NCBI GenBank assembly: GCA_024697185.1
Contig: JAILGB010000020.1
Span: forward strand, 62,001 to 126,000
Direction of reading: 5' to 3'
Origin: Opitutales bacterium
GTDB taxonomy: Bacteria; Verrucomicrobiota; Verrucomicrobiia; Opitutales; UBA953
Length of the DNA: 64,000 bases
The notes beneath the pieces are model-generated. The model was not told the origin of the DNA and made no database searches. It was given only the letters and a program-made list of their open reading frames with translations. Shown here one piece after another: positions 25,339 to 37,863 of this stretch (position 1 is the stretch's first letter; each line of letters opens with the position of its first letter). The position numbers and the translations under genes are program-made.

Positions 25339-27819
25339 TTATTCGGCGTCCTCGTCTTCCTCAACGGACGCGACTTTGACAAGTGCCGCAATTTCGCCGA
25401 CTTCATGTTCTGCTCCAAGATTCATCAAGATAACCCCTTGGGAGGTTCTTCCTGTTTTGCGAATCTTGCGCACTTTAAAGCGAATACTTTGTCCCGTCGT
25501 CGTGATAACCATCACCTGATCATTGTCGGTCACTTCCACAGCTCCCGCCACGCCGGTTTTGTTGGTGATCGCAATAATGCCGACACCTCCACGATGCTGC
25601 GTCCTGAAGACTTCACCTTCTTTGTCGTTAAAGTAAGTGCGTTTTCCCTTGCCGTTCTTGCCGACAATAAGAATGGTCGCCGACGATTCCGGCGTTTGAT
25701 CGACGACTTCAAGCGCAACGACTTTGTCGCCCTCACCCAAACGCATGCCTATCACGCCCGCAGCAGAACGTCCCAACTGACGCGTTTCGGATTCTTCAAA
25801 ACGAATCGCTTTCCCGTGTTCTGTAAAAAGCATCACCTGGTCGTTGCCCGATGTCAGACGGACTGCGACAAGCTGGTCGCCTTCACGCAAATTGATGGCG
25901 ATGATGCCGCGACGATTACAATTCTTATATTCTGCCAAAACCGTCTTTTTCACCTGCCCTTGAGCTGTCGCGAAGAAAACATTTTGGTCTTCGCTAAACT
26001 CTTTGATCGGCATCAGTGTCGCGAGAGTTTCGCCTTCCTGCAAATCGAGCACATTCGTCAGTGCGCGCCCCATCGAAGTGCGCGAGCCTTCCGGAATTTC
26101 GTAAGCCTTTTGGACATAAACACGACCTTTGTTGGTAAAGAACATGATGCGATCGTGAGTCGTCGTCGAAAACGCATACTCGATGAAATCGTTGTCGTGC
26201 GTATTGCCCTTCGTTCCCGTGCCCCGACGATTTTGCAAACGGAACTGATCGATCGAAACGCGTTTGATAAAGCCCTCATGGGAGCAAACGATCGCGCAGG
26301 GTTCATTTTTGATAAAGTCCTCCGGATTGTATTCGCCTTCTGCCGGCTGAATACGCGTTTTCCGTTCACCTTCATAATGTTTGCTGGCCTCGCGAAGCTC
26401 CGTTTTGACGAGCTTGAGAAGCGCATGTTCACTCGAAAGAATTTCTTTAAGACCGGAAATCTTTACGAGCAACGCTTGATATTCCTCTTCGATTTTATCG
26501 ATAGCAAGCTGCGTCAATTGACGCAATTTCATATCAAGAATACTCTTGGACTGAATCTCGCTCAAGCCATAGCGCTCCATCATCGTCTTGATCGCCTCTT
26601 CGTCGTTGGAGGATCTGCGAATAATTTTGATGATGTCATCCATGTTGCGATAGGCAATTTTGTAGCCCTCAAGAATATGGGCTCTCATCTCCGCCTCACG
26701 CAAACGATAAATCGTCCGGCGCTTGATAACTTCGCGACGGTGTTCGATAAAGCACTCCATCATCTCCTTGATGTTCATCTGCTTGGGGCGATTGTGGTCA
26801 AGCGCCAATAAAATAACACCAAAGGTCGTTTCCAACTGCGTGTGTTTGTAAAGTTTGTTGATGACAACGCGCTCTGAAGTTCCCTTTTTGAGCTCGATGA
26901 CAATACGTGTTCCGTCATCTTCCGACGACTCGTTGCGAAGATCCGAAACCTCCGTCAAAACTTTATCCTTAACAAGTTCCGCGATGCGCTTGACCAGCTC
27001 GGCACGATTGACATTATAGGGAATTTCCTTTATGACAACAGCCGTCCTGTCACCGATCTCCTCGACATCGACGACACCGCGCATGCAAACTTTTCCGCGA
27101 CCGGTTCTAAAATATTCGCGAATCCCCTCATAACCGTTGATCACGCCGCCCGTCGGGAAGTCCGGCCCCTTCAAATATGTCTCCACTTCGTCAAAGGACA
27201 TCGAAGGATTGTCAATAAGCGCACAGGCAAAATCGACCAGTTCCTTACAATTGTGCGGAGGAATATTTGTCGCCATGCCGACGGCAATGCCGGTCGAACC
27301 GTTCATCAGGAGATTGGGCAACGCCGCAGGAAGCACCGTCGGCTCCAAAGTCTCACCGTTATAATTGGGCATGAAATCAACCGTGTCTTCCTTGATGTCG
27401 CCCAAAAGATCTTCCGCCAACGACTGCAATTTGCACTCCGTATAACGATAAGCTGCCGCGGAGTCACCTTCGATCGAGCCGAAATTGCCCTTGGGGAAAA
27501 TCAACGGGTAACGCATCACCCACGATTGCGCCAATCGGACCAGAGTGTCATAAACAGACGAATCGCCGTGAGGGTGATAATTTTTCAAAACTTCACCTAC
27601 GACACCGGCGCACTTTGTCGTTTTGCCGCTGTAGCCGATTCCCTCTTTCGACATCGCGTAAATAACGCGACGCTGAACCGGCTTCATACCGTCACGAACA
27701 TCCGGCAATGCGCGCGCGACAATAACCGACATCGAATAATCGATGTAAGCCGTCTCCATAATCTGCTTGATATTCGCAGGTTGGATATTTTCCAAAACTA
27801 AATCTTTGTCTTCAGCCAT
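25339..27819 (-). CDS. gyrA: DNA gyrase subunit A
   Basis: Breakage-reunion subunit of gyrase. 826 aa from the ATG at 27819 (a TTG three codons earlier is less likely). Seen: M-K-P-V-Q-R-R-V-I-Y, the quinolone-pocket region H-P-H-G-D-S-S-V-Y-D with serine and aspartate at the usual resistance positions, active-site tyrosine in A-A-A-Y-R-Y-T-E, and an acidic C-terminal tail. The GyrA box, normally QRRGGKG, is altered to N-R-R-G-T-G-T-K-G, and Q-G-N-F-G-S is K-G-N-F-G-S. It lies 40 nt downstream of gyrB and shares its promoter. Confidence 0.95.
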   Translation of the reverse strand: MAEDKDLVLENIQPANIKQIMETAYIDYSMSVIVARALPDVRDGMKPVQRRVIYAMSKEGIGYSGKTTKCAGVVGEVLKNYHPHGDSSVYDTLVRLAQSWVMRYPLIFPKGNFGSIEGDSAAAYRYTECKLQSLAEDLLGDIKEDTVDFMPNYNGETLEPTVLPAALPNLLMNGSTGIAVGMATNIPPHNCKELVDFACALIDNPSMSFDEVETYLKGPDFPTGGVINGYEGIREYFRTGRGKVCMRGVVDVEEIGDRTAVVIKEIPYNVNRAELVKRIAELVKDKVLTEVSDLRNESSEDDGTRIVIELKKGTSERVVINKLYKHTQLETTFGVILLALDHNRPKQMNIKEMMECFIEHRREVIKRRTIYRLREAEMRAHILEGYKIAYRNMDDIIKIIRRSSNDEEAIKTMMERYGLSEIQSKSILDMKLRQLTQLAIDKIEEEYQALLVKISGLKEILSSEHALLKLVKTELREASKHYEGERKTRIQPAEGEYNPEDFIKNEPCAIVCSHEGFIKRVSIDQFRLQNRRGTGTKGNTHDNDFIEYAFSTTTHDRIMFFTNKGRVYVQKAYEIPEGSRTSMGRALTNVLDLQEGETLATLMPIKEFSEDQNVFFATAQGQVKKTVLAEYKNCNRRGIIAINLREGDQLVAVRLTSGNDQVMLFTEHGKAIRFEESETRQLGRSAAGVIGMRLGEGDKVVALEVVDQTPESSATILIVGKNGKGKRTYFNDKEGEVFRTQHRGGVGIIAITNKTGVAGAVEVTDNDQVMVITTTGQSIRFKVRKIRKTGRTSQGVILMNLGAEHEVGEIAALVKVASVEEDEDAE

Positions 27820-27859
27820 AATTTTCAATAACGCTAAAAGTTAATCTTTCGTCTTTATC

Positions 27860-30472
<2,613 letters not shown>

Positions 30473-30485
30473 TTAAACTTTTACA

Positions 30486-30514
30486 ATTATATTACCCACG
30501 CGCGCACGCGTAAA
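30486..30514 (-). promoter_or_regulatory. gyrB-gyrA promoter
   Basis: TTTACG (30509-30514), a 17-bp GC-rich spacer of alternating CG/GC steps, and TATAAT (30486-30491) on the minus strand, 25 nt before the ATG. The alternating purine-pyrimidine spacer could make it supercoiling sensitive, which is common for gyrase promoters; that part is inference. Confidence 0.6.
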
Positions 30515-30568
30515 GAACAAAGACCGATTTTCTTTCGTTCGCAAAAAAATTCGCCGTTCCCGCAAAAT

Positions 30569-31375
30569 TTACAACGGGGTGCCGCGATCGCGGTCGCGGG
30601 AACGCTTTATCAAGCGATAAAGCGAGGTCACAAAAATTACAAGACCGACAAGAATAAAAATCCCTATAACGATAAACGGCAGCGAAATCCCGACCGTATC
30701 CATATCATCAAACAAGACCATCAGGAGAAAAACACAAAACGCCAACCACCCCAACGAAAAAACAAAAGTAAAAATCGGACTTCTTTTTTGAGGCTGGGCA
30801 ACAAACTCCATCTCCGAATCCGGAGCGTCATCTTCCTCCTCAAATTGCTCATAATTTTTTCGTTTTGAACTGCGAATTCCCACAATGACAATCACAAACG
30901 GGAGCGCGGCAAAAACAAGGCCGAAAATAATGGGGGAAATTTTTCTGCCGGCAAAACCCGCTTTCGGTTTTTCCAAAGAAGCAACCGTCACATCTTCCGG
31001 ATCCACCCAGCAATTTTTGCTCTTTTTCAAAGTGTTGAGCAAACGCCACTGTTCCGAATAATCCGAACTGCTCATCTTCATCCCGCAATTGATCTGGTTG
31101 CTGCGAAACTCTTCGCCGTTCCAATTATACGCATAAACAAGTTCCGGAGAATAGCTCCTTTTCCCTTTTGCACCATAGGACGTTTTTACCTCGGCAGAAA
31201 TAATTTTACAGGGCACGGGAACGGCGCGCTCTGCAAAAGCATCTTCTTCCAAATACAAATGACAACCGTAAACCGCAAGTGAAAGTCCAACCAAAACAAA
31301 AATGGACAAAAACAAAATTAGGAGCACCACCAATAGCGGTCCCGATTTTTTTGTAAATACTGTCGCCCTAATCAT
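30569..31375 (-). CDS. DUF3592-family membrane protein
   Basis: 268 aa. Seen: an N-terminal hydrophobic segment (about 12-38), an extracytoplasmic beta domain with V-P-V-P-C-K-I, Y-S-P-E-L-V-Y-A-Y and C-W-V-D-P (a DUF3592 pattern), then three further hydrophobic segments (about 145-168, 200-222, 228-252) separated by an acidic E-E-E-D-D loop. Function is unknown. Its start is 2 nt from the pgsA stop, so it is in the clpP-clpX-pgsA run. Confidence 0.65.
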   Translation of the reverse strand: MIRATVFTKKSGPLLVVLLILFLSIFVLVGLSLAVYGCHLYLEEDAFAERAVPVPCKIISAEVKTSYGAKGKRSYSPELVYAYNWNGEEFRSNQINCGMKMSSSDYSEQWRLLNTLKKSKNCWVDPEDVTVASLEKPKAGFAGRKISPIIFGLVFAALPFVIVIVGIRSSKRKNYEQFEEEDDAPDSEMEFVAQPQKRSPIFTFVFSLGWLAFCVFLLMVLFDDMDTVGISLPFIVIGIFILVGLVIFVTSLYRLIKRSRDRDRGTPL

Positions 31376-31376
31376 T

Positions 31377-32006
31377 TCAAAGCTTAAAAATATTCCAATT
31401 GCGTTTGAGATAGCCCGTTCCCGAATAAATCGTCAAAATAACCGCGACGACAAAACTCCAAAGTCCAAGTTCCCGCAAATATTCCGCCATTTGAAGAACA
31501 TAGGACGCATCGTGCGTCGGACAGCAAAGCGACCAGAGCGACGCCCAATCTGTCGCACAAGCCCGGGCGCCGAGCAGCAAAAAAACCGAAATCATCTGCA
31601 AGACCGTCTTAAGTTTCCCGGCGCTTTCCGCTGCGAGCACCTGCCCGTTCGCCGCAGCGACCAAGCGCATTCCCGTGATCAAAAATTCACGACAAATAAT
31701 CACCATGACCAGCAAAACGCACCAACGGGGCAAAAGCGTGTCCCCACCCCAGGGTTGCGTCAACAAAGTCACAAAAAGCCCGACCATAATAATTTTATCC
31801 GTCAGGGCGTCCATCAGTTTGCCGAAATTTGAAACAACCGCATACCTGCGCGCCAAATAGCCGTCAAGCCAATCCGATAGAGCCGCAACGCCGAACAAGA
31901 CCAATGCGATTGTATCTCCGGAAGGCACATTGAGACACAAAAGCGCCACGATGACAAACATCAGTGGAATTCGGGAAAGCGTGAGAATATTGGGCAGATG
32001 CTTCAT
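31377..32006 (-). CDS. pgsA: CDP-diacylglycerol--glycerol-3-phosphate 3-phosphatidyltransferase
   Basis: Inner-membrane enzyme that commits to phosphatidylglycerol synthesis. 209 aa. Seen: the CDP-alcohol phosphotransferase motif D-G-x2-A-R-x8-G-x3-D-x3-D as D-G-Y-L-A-R-R through G-K-L-M-D-A-L-T-D, the N-terminal N-I-L-T-L-S-R-I-P, and several transmembrane segments. It lies 9 nt from clpX and 1 nt from the DUF3592 gene. Confidence 0.9.
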   Translation of the reverse strand: MKHLPNILTLSRIPLMFVIVALLCLNVPSGDTIALVLFGVAALSDWLDGYLARRYAVVSNFGKLMDALTDKIIMVGLFVTLLTQPWGGDTLLPRWCVLLVMVIICREFLITGMRLVAAANGQVLAAESAGKLKTVLQMISVFLLLGARACATDWASLWSLCCPTHDASYVLQMAEYLRELGLWSFVVAVILTIYSGTGYLKRNWNIFKL

Positions 32007-32015
32007 AACAAAAAA

Positions 32016-33338
32016 TTATTTTGCCGTTCCCGTGACAACGGCTTCGTCGATTGTGATTTTCTTAAGCCCGTTTTTACGACTCGGGAGATCATACATGATA
32101 TCGAGCATAAATTTTTCAACAATCGACCGCAAACCGCGCGCGCCCGTGTTCAAGGCGATCGCCTTTTGTGCGATCGCTCTCAACGCAGCGTCCGTAAAAT
32201 CAAGTTCGACGCCCTCCATGGCAAACAGTTTGCGATATTGTTTGACGAGCGCATTTTTAGGTTGCGTCAAAATATGGACAAGATCCTCTTCTCCCAGTTG
32301 CGACAAAACAGAATTGACAGGAAGACGCCCCACAAACTCCGGAATCATGCCAAATTCGAAAAGATCTTCCGGCTGCAACTCTTCCATCACCTGCTCCGCT
32401 GTCAATGTCAAATTTTCCCTGCTTGTCGCGCCAAAGCCCATAAATTTGTTGCCCAAGCGCGAACCGACAATTTTTTCAAGCCCCACAAAGGCGCCGCCGC
32501 AGATAAAAAGAATATTGGAAGTGTCAATCTGCACATAGGTCGCTTCCGGATGCTTGCGCCCGCCGTTGGGAGGAATATTGGCGACAGTGCCCTCGATAAT
32601 TTTCAAAAGCGCCTGTTGAACCCCTTCTCCGGAAACATCGCGCGTGATGGATGCCGAATCGCTCTTGCGGCCGATCTTGTCAATCTCGTCGATATAAATA
32701 ATTCCCGTCTCCGCCCGTTTGACATCGCCGTTGGCGTTTTGATACAGACGCACCAAAATATTTTCGACGTCGTCGCCGACGTAGCCCGCCTGCGTCAAGG
32801 TCGTCGCATCGGCAATTGCAAAAGGCACATCCAGAACCCGCGCCAGCGTTTTCGCCAGCAAAGTCTTGCCGCTTCCCGTCGGGCCGATCAATAAAATATT
32901 GCTTTTTTCAACCTCGACCGTCTCCAAATCGTCCGGCATTTTTGCGGGAACGCCATTATCCCGGGCAATCTTGTCGTTGAGACGCTTGTAATGATTGTAA
33001 ACAGCGACCGAGAGCACTTTTTTTGCCATGTCCTGACCGACGACATAATCGTTCAAAACCGCGGCGATTTCCTCAGGCTTGCGCAAAGCGATCGACTGCA
33101 AGGCTTCCGGATCAGGTTTTTTTTCAAGCTCCAGACTCTCTTTCAGCTTTCTTTCTTCTTCTGCGGAAAGTTGTTTGGCTCCCGGATTCTTTTTCAAACG
33201 CCCGCCATTGCAAAGCTCAATGCAAAGTTTTGCACAATCCTCGCAAATATTGTGACCGTCAGGCCCCTTTATCAAAGCCCCAACATCAAATTGCGAACGG
33301 CCGCAAAAAGAACAGTGGGGGATTTCCGAATTCGCCAT
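32016..33338 (-). CDS. clpX: ATP-dependent Clp protease ATP-binding subunit ClpX
   Basis: AAA+ unfoldase that feeds ClpP. 440 aa. Seen: N-terminal zinc-binding domain C-S-F-C-G ... C-E-D-C, Walker A G-P-T-G-S-G-K-T, Walker [11 protein letters not shown], the [13 protein letters not shown] box, and sensor 2 G-A-R-G-L-R. It follows clpP by about 50 nt. A motif copy (33370) lies in that gap but forms no clear terminator. Confidence 0.97.
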   Translation of the reverse strand: MANSEIPHCSFCGRSQFDVGALIKGPDGHNICEDCAKLCIELCNGGRLKKNPGAKQLSAEEERKLKESLELEKKPDPEALQSIALRKPEEIAAVLNDYVVGQDMAKKVLSVAVYNHYKRLNDKIARDNGVPAKMPDDLETVEVEKSNILLIGPTGSGKTLLAKTLARVLDVPFAIADATTLTQAGYVGDDVENILVRLYQNANGDVKRAETGIIYIDEIDKIGRKSDSASITRDVSGEGVQQALLKIIEGTVANIPPNGGRKHPEATYVQIDTSNILFICGGAFVGLEKIVGSRLGNKFMGFGATSRENLTLTAEQVMEELQPEDLFEFGMIPEFVGRLPVNSVLSQLGEEDLVHILTQPKNALVKQYRKLFAMEGVELDFTDAALRAIAQKAIALNTGARGLRSIVEKFMLDIMYDLPSRKNGLKKITIDEAVVTGTAK

Positions 33339-33390
33339 TTTAAAAATTTCCCTTTTTCAAAAAAATCAGCGTTCCCGCAAAAAAATATTT

Positions 33391-33972
33391 CTACTTTCCG
33401 AGAACGTTATCAACGATCCCGTAAGCCTTCGCTTCTTCCGCCGACATAAAATAATCGCGGCCGGAATCTTTTTCAATCTGCTGGATCGTCTGTCCCGTAT
33501 GCTTTGAAAGCACCGCATTCAAAGTCGAGCGCCAACGCAAAATCTCTTTTGCTGCAATCGAAATATCCGAAGCCTGACCGCCGGCACCGCCGCTCGGCTG
33601 GTGAATCATCACCGATGAGTGCGGCAGGATGTTGCGCTTGCCCTTAGTTCCGCCCGCGAGCAAAACAGCCGCCATACTCGCCGCCTGACCCACACAATAC
33701 GTCGTCACATCACAGGACAAAAACTGCATCGTGTCATAAATCGCCATTCCCGCCGTCACCGAACCGCCGGGGCAATTGATATAAAGATAAATATCCTTCT
33801 TGGGATCCTCCATCTGCAAATAAAGCATTTGCGCAATAACCGCATTGGCGACTTCCGCATAAATCGGCGTTCCCAAAAAAATAATGCGATCCTTCAAAAG
33901 ACGGCTGTAAACATCCCAAGAGCGCTCTCCGCGAGCATCTCGTTCAACAACATTTGGAATAATGTAACTCAT
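33391..33972 (-). CDS. clpP: ATP-dependent Clp protease proteolytic subunit
   Basis: Serine protease of the ClpXP complex. 193 aa. Seen: the catalytic serine in G-Q-A-A-S-M-A-A (usually M-G-A), the histidine in M-I-H-Q-P-S-G-G, and [10 protein letters not shown]. The trigger factor gene often found upstream is absent. Confidence 0.97.
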   Translation of the reverse strand: MSYIIPNVVERDARGERSWDVYSRLLKDRIIFLGTPIYAEVANAVIAQMLYLQMEDPKKDIYLYINCPGGSVTAGMAIYDTMQFLSCDVTTYCVGQAASMAAVLLAGGTKGKRNILPHSSVMIHQPSGGAGGQASDISIAAKEILRWRSTLNAVLSKHTGQTIQQIEKDSGRDYFMSAEEAKAYGIVDNVLGK

Positions 33973-34002
33973 AGCAAATCTACTCTACAATTTTAACATT
34001 CC

Positions 34003-34044
34003 GGCGTTCCCGCCGCGATAATAAAACACGCGCGCGGGAACGCC
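34003..34044 (-). terminator. Hairpin of inverted motif copies after rmuC
   Basis: GGCGTTCCCGC (34003-34013) and GCGGGAACGCC (34034-34044) form an 11-bp perfect stem with a 20-nt loop, 20 nt after the rmuC stop. There is no T tract, so termination may be weak; the hairpin may also protect mRNA ends. Confidence 0.55.
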
Positions 34045-34063
34045 AAAAAACAATCGTAAACCC

Positions 34064-35455
34064 TTAGAGACTTTCTTCCTCGGTCACATCGACAATTTCG
34101 TCCTCGTCGATGAAAGTTTCCAATTTATTCGGAGCTTTGACGCCGCAATTCTTCATCTTTCCCGCCAGCGACACCAAACCGCCCTTCCCGTTCAATCTCG
34201 TCTTAAAGTTTTTGATGGATTCGCGTGCTTTCCCCAGGCTTTTTTCAAGCGATTCGCAATCCTCCAGGGCATTGCAGACTTTCACCAGCATTTTCTCACC
34301 GAGATCCGCGATTTCCTTCACTTTTTTCGAGTTCTCGTCCTGCCGCCACATTTGCTCGATCAGTTTGACGACTGCGAGCAAATGCGTTCCCGTGACGAGC
34401 ACGACATTTTTCTTAAGGGCATAATCCCAACAATCGCTGTCACAAGCGAGCAGATAAGCGCCCTCAACGGGAACGAACATCAGGACAAAACCCAAGTCGT
34501 TTTTATATTTTCCTGAAAGCTCATCAATGTGCGCTTTTACCGACTTGATGTGTTCTTTCTTAAGAATTTCTTTTTCCGCCTCATTTTCCGACTCGCAGTA
34601 TTTGGCATAAGCGGTCAAAGAAACTTTGGAGTCCACAATCAGACGGCGATTGTCAGGCAAAAAAATCTCAATATCCGTAAAACCGCGCGTCTGTCCTTCG
34701 ACTTCGACTTTGTTTTGCGTCAGATAATGGACAGATTCCTTCAGTCCGACCCTTTCCAAAATATCTTTGAGAAGCGTCTCACCCCAATTGCCTTGAATTT
34801 TGGCGTTCCCGCGAAGCGCTTGCGCCAAATTGTTTGCCTGTTCTGAAATCGCCTTGCTTTGCTTGTGCAAAGACATAATCTCACCTTTGAGCGTGTTTGT
34901 CGTGTCCGACTCTGTTTTAAAACTCTCCACGATCTGCTTTTTCAGCGCCGAGACATTTTCAGAAAACGGCTTTATCAGCGCGTCAATCTCCGACTTGCTC
35001 GTCGTTTTAAAATCAACCGAATAGTTTTTCAAAATGTCCGAGGAAAGCTTGCAAAATTCCAATTTCATTTTTTCCGAAAGCTCTTTCTGCTTTTTTTCCA
35101 AGTCCTCTTGACTGTCCAACTTCGCCCTCGTTCCCGCGAGTTGCTGGTGCAGGCTTTTGTTTTCCTCGCGAAGCCTATCGACTTCTTTTTGCAAATCGCC
35201 CAATCCCTCCAGCTTGACACGCGTTCCCGCGAGCTCTTTGTCCAAGTCCGCTTTCTCCGCACGCAGTTTTTCGGTGACGGATTTTTCCGCATCGAGATCC
35301 GCCTTCAGATTCCGGGCGCGTTCCTCTGCCGCCGCCAATTCCCCGCCGTCGCCCGAATCGCTCTTTCTCGCCTTGAGCAAAGAATAAACAATAAAAACGA
35401 CACCCGAACAGGTGACAAGTGCAAAAGCAATATTTATAAGATTTGATATTTCCAT
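34064..35455 (-). CDS. rmuC: DNA recombination protein RmuC
   Basis: 463 aa. Seen: an N-terminal membrane anchor (about 7-27), a long coiled coil (about 40-200) and the RmuC nuclease-like domain with G-N-W-G-E-T-L-L, F-L-P-D-N-R-R-L-I-V-D-S-K-V-S-L and G-F-V-L-M-F-V-P-V-E-G-A-Y. RmuC limits inversion and rearrangement between short inverted repeats. The coiled coil contains L-A-G-T-R twice, each encoded across a copy of the dispersed motif. It is 9 nt downstream of gluQ. Confidence 0.93.
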   Translation of the reverse strand: MEISNLINIAFALVTCSGVVFIVYSLLKARKSDSGDGGELAAAEERARNLKADLDAEKSVTEKLRAEKADLDKELAGTRVKLEGLGDLQKEVDRLREENKSLHQQLAGTRAKLDSQEDLEKKQKELSEKMKLEFCKLSSDILKNYSVDFKTTSKSEIDALIKPFSENVSALKKQIVESFKTESDTTNTLKGEIMSLHKQSKAISEQANNLAQALRGNAKIQGNWGETLLKDILERVGLKESVHYLTQNKVEVEGQTRGFTDIEIFLPDNRRLIVDSKVSLTAYAKYCESENEAEKEILKKEHIKSVKAHIDELSGKYKNDLGFVLMFVPVEGAYLLACDSDCWDYALKKNVVLVTGTHLLAVVKLIEQMWRQDENSKKVKEIADLGEKMLVKVCNALEDCESLEKSLGKARESIKNFKTRLNGKGGLVSLAGKMKNCGVKAPNKLETFIDEDEIVDVTEEESL

Positions 35456-35464
35456 AGATTATTC

Positions 35465-36313
35465 TTATACGATTTTTTCTCCGCGCGCCAACAACGCCCG
35501 CACCGAGAGCGCGTCGTTGCGCTTGGCGAGACGTTTTCCCGACGCGTCCAAAACCAAGGGCGCGTGGGCAAATGCCGGCGGGAACGCGTTCAAGGCGCGA
35601 TAAAGCAAGAGCTGCCGCGCCGTCGATTTCAAAAGATCCGCACCGCGCACGACTTCTGTAATCTTCATACGAATATCATCCGCGACGACCGCCAGCTCAT
35701 ACGCGGGAACGCCATCGCGTCGCCAAACGACAAAATCCCCAAAATCCGTTCCCGCGACAAAGCGCTGCTCGCCTTGCAAGGCATCGCGAAAACAAATACT
35801 CTCTCCGGCGGGAACGCGAAAACGCCAATTCCAATCGCCCGGCTCTTCAAAATCTTTTCCAAAATCCGGATCCTCAGGCCGCCATTCCATCGGGAAAATC
35901 GCTTCCGCGTCATCCTCCGCATGCGGAGCCCGCGCCGCGGCTGCAACATCCTTGCGGGAACGCCGACAGGGATAGATCGCTCCCGCATCACGCAAACGTC
36001 GCCAGACTGACAAAAAATACTCCATCGCCTCCGACTGGACATAAGGCGCAAAATTCCCGCCGACATCCGGACCTTCCTGCCAGGTGATTCCCAACGCTCG
36101 CAAATCTTCCATGGCAGCTTTTGCAAACGCCGTCTTGCAACGCGCACGATCGATATCCTCAATCCGCAAAACCAGCGTTCCCGCCACAGCCCGACAACGA
36201 GCCGCCGCCAAAGAAAAAGTCTTGGCGTGACCCAAATGCAAAAATCCGGTCGGAGTCGGCGCGATTCTGCCGCGATAAATGCCCTCCGGCAAATTTTCAA
36301 ACTCCATTCCCAT
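35465..36313 (-). CDS. gluQ: Glutamyl-Q tRNA(Asp) synthetase
   Basis: Glutamylates queuosine in the anticodon of tRNA(Asp). 282 aa, lacking the anticodon-binding domain of GltX. Seen: R-I-A-P-T-P-T-G-F-L-H-L-G-H (HIGH-type), R-I-E-D-I-D-R-A-R, and the late K-R-L-A-K-R-N-D (KMSKS-type). Of the family's zinc ligands only some are visible. The gene is unusually dense in motif copies (35578, 35703, 35757, 35808, 35954, 36177). It lies 3 nt after dus. Confidence 0.9.
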   Translation of the reverse strand: MGMEFENLPEGIYRGRIAPTPTGFLHLGHAKTFSLAAARCRAVAGTLVLRIEDIDRARCKTAFAKAAMEDLRALGITWQEGPDVGGNFAPYVQSEAMEYFLSVWRRLRDAGAIYPCRRSRKDVAAAARAPHAEDDAEAIFPMEWRPEDPDFGKDFEEPGDWNWRFRVPAGESICFRDALQGEQRFVAGTDFGDFVVWRRDGVPAYELAVVADDIRMKITEVVRGADLLKSTARQLLLYRALNAFPPAFAHAPLVLDASGKRLAKRNDALSVRALLARGEKIV

Positions 36314-36316
36314 CGC

Positions 36317-37351
36317 CTATTCACAATTGGGGCGCGCAATCACACCCGCATAAGCCTCCCGCGGGAACGGCAGTTCCGCACGGTCGCCCAAACAAAACTT
36401 TTGGGCGATTTCAAAAATCTCCTCCGGTGTGCGGGAACGCCGCATCCCATACAAAAATTTTCCGTCGGCATCAATTCCCGTTCCCACAAAATTCAAATAT
36501 TTTTTCATCCGCGCGGCAACGCGTTCCCGCGAGTCCCCTTCCCGTTTGACCACCGCCTCGAGATCGACAATGTAGTCGAAGAGATCGGAAAATGTCGGAA
36601 TGCATTTTTCGTCGCGCATCTGCCGGAAAATCCACGGATTCCTGATCGCATGCCTGCCGCACATGACGCCGGCGCAGCCGGTTTCCCCGACAATCTCCCG
36701 TGCTTTTTCCGCAGAGGAAATGTCGCCGTTTGCAATGACGGGAACACCCGCCTCGCCCAAAACGCGAGCCGCCAGCGCGATCGACTTGTAATCGACGGGA
36801 TCGCGATAAAGCCCGCGCACCGTCCTCCCGTGAATCGTCACTTCATCAAGCCCGATCCCGCAAAGACCGTCCAAGAGTCGCGGGAGCGCGTCCGTATTTT
36901 CAAAACCCAAACGGCATTTGACGCTCAATTTTTTACCGAAATCATTACAGAGCGTTCTAAGTTCCCGCAAAATTTCAAACGCATGCGGCAAATCTTTGAG
37001 CAAACCGCCGCCGACCGCTTTTTTATAAACCTTCGGCGCGGGACATCCCATGTTCAAATCGATCCCGACAGTTCGCGGGAACGCCGTCAACGCCTCGCCC
37101 GCCACCCGCAAAAGCGCCTCAATATCCTCGCCGATCAACTGCAAGACGATTGGGACACCCAATGGCGGTTCGTCACACAAAGTCTCCACAATATCCTCAT
37201 CGATGCCCGATGTCGAATGAACACGCAAAAACTCGGTGACAAAACAGTCGGGCGCACCATAACGCTCGCTTGCCAACAACGCCATAAACGGGCGCACCGT
37301 AATATCTTGCATCGGCGCAAGAACCGTCTTGAACACCGCCGTTCCCGCCAT
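36317..37351 (-). CDS. dus: tRNA-dihydrouridine synthase
   Basis: FMN-dependent reductase of uridines in tRNA. 344 aa. Seen: L-A-P-M-Q-D-I-T, I-D-L-N-M-G-C-P-A-P-K with the catalytic cysteine, K-C-R-L-G-F, I-H-G-R-T, V-I-A-N-G-D-I and M-C-G-R-H-A-I-R-N-P-W. The start overlaps the BFN gene stop as TAATG, implying coupling. The Dus subfamily is not resolved. Confidence 0.92.
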   Translation of the reverse strand: MAGTAVFKTVLAPMQDITVRPFMALLASERYGAPDCFVTEFLRVHSTSGIDEDIVETLCDEPPLGVPIVLQLIGEDIEALLRVAGEALTAFPRTVGIDLNMGCPAPKVYKKAVGGGLLKDLPHAFEILRELRTLCNDFGKKLSVKCRLGFENTDALPRLLDGLCGIGLDEVTIHGRTVRGLYRDPVDYKSIALAARVLGEAGVPVIANGDISSAEKAREIVGETGCAGVMCGRHAIRNPWIFRQMRDEKCIPTFSDLFDYIVDLEAVVKREGDSRERVAARMKKYLNFVGTGIDADGKFLYGMRRSRTPEEIFEIAQKFCLGDRAELPFPREAYAGVIARPNCE

Positions 37352-37851
37352 TATTTCCCGTCCGGATTCATGTTAAACGGCGACTTCTCTGCCTGGCGCG
37401 CCGAAAACTGATTCATCAGCATTTCATTGGCCTCGCTCTCCGTGAAAAGCGTTTTTTTGACCATTACCTTCTTTTTAAAAACCGACGCCACCAAAATCGC
37501 ATCCGAAGGCCTCGCGTCAAGAAGAACAACCCGCGGAGATTCGCCGGCCGCTCCCGGCTTCAAAAGGCAAATTTGGGCAACATAGGTCTTTTTGACAAAA
37601 TCATGAATATAGATCGCGGCGACCGATACATCGTAAGCCTTGATAAAATCACAAAGCAACTCGAACGTTTGCGGCCGGTTAAAGCGCCTTCCCGCCGCCG
37701 CGGATTCCAACAGCGTCCAAAATCCGGGCGTTGTCTGAAAATGCAAATAATGCAAATCGTCCTTAGGACCGCAGCCCAAAAAAACTTCCGTCGCCGATTC
37801 GTGGGCAAAAACCCTCAAAAGACGCGTCTCGTAACACTCTTCGTCAAGCAT
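37351..37851 (-). CDS. Bifunctional nuclease (BFN/DUF151) domain protein
   Basis: 166 aa. The signature L-L-D-A-R-P-S-D-A-I-L-V-A-S, with I-Y-I-H-D-F before it, identifies the DUF151/BFN domain; some members cleave DNA and RNA. The short C-terminal tail has no UVR motif. It is coupled to dus by a one-base overlap and follows a secreted protein gene by 12 nt. Confidence 0.8.
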   Translation of the reverse strand: MLDEECYETRLLRVFAHESATEVFLGCGPKDDLHYLHFQTTPGFWTLLESAAAGRRFNRPQTFELLCDFIKAYDVSVAAIYIHDFVKKTYVAQICLLKPGAAGESPRVVLLDARPSDAILVASVFKKKVMVKKTLFTESEANEMLMNQFSARQAEKSPFNMNPDGK

Positions 37852-37863
37852 GTTAAAAAATCA

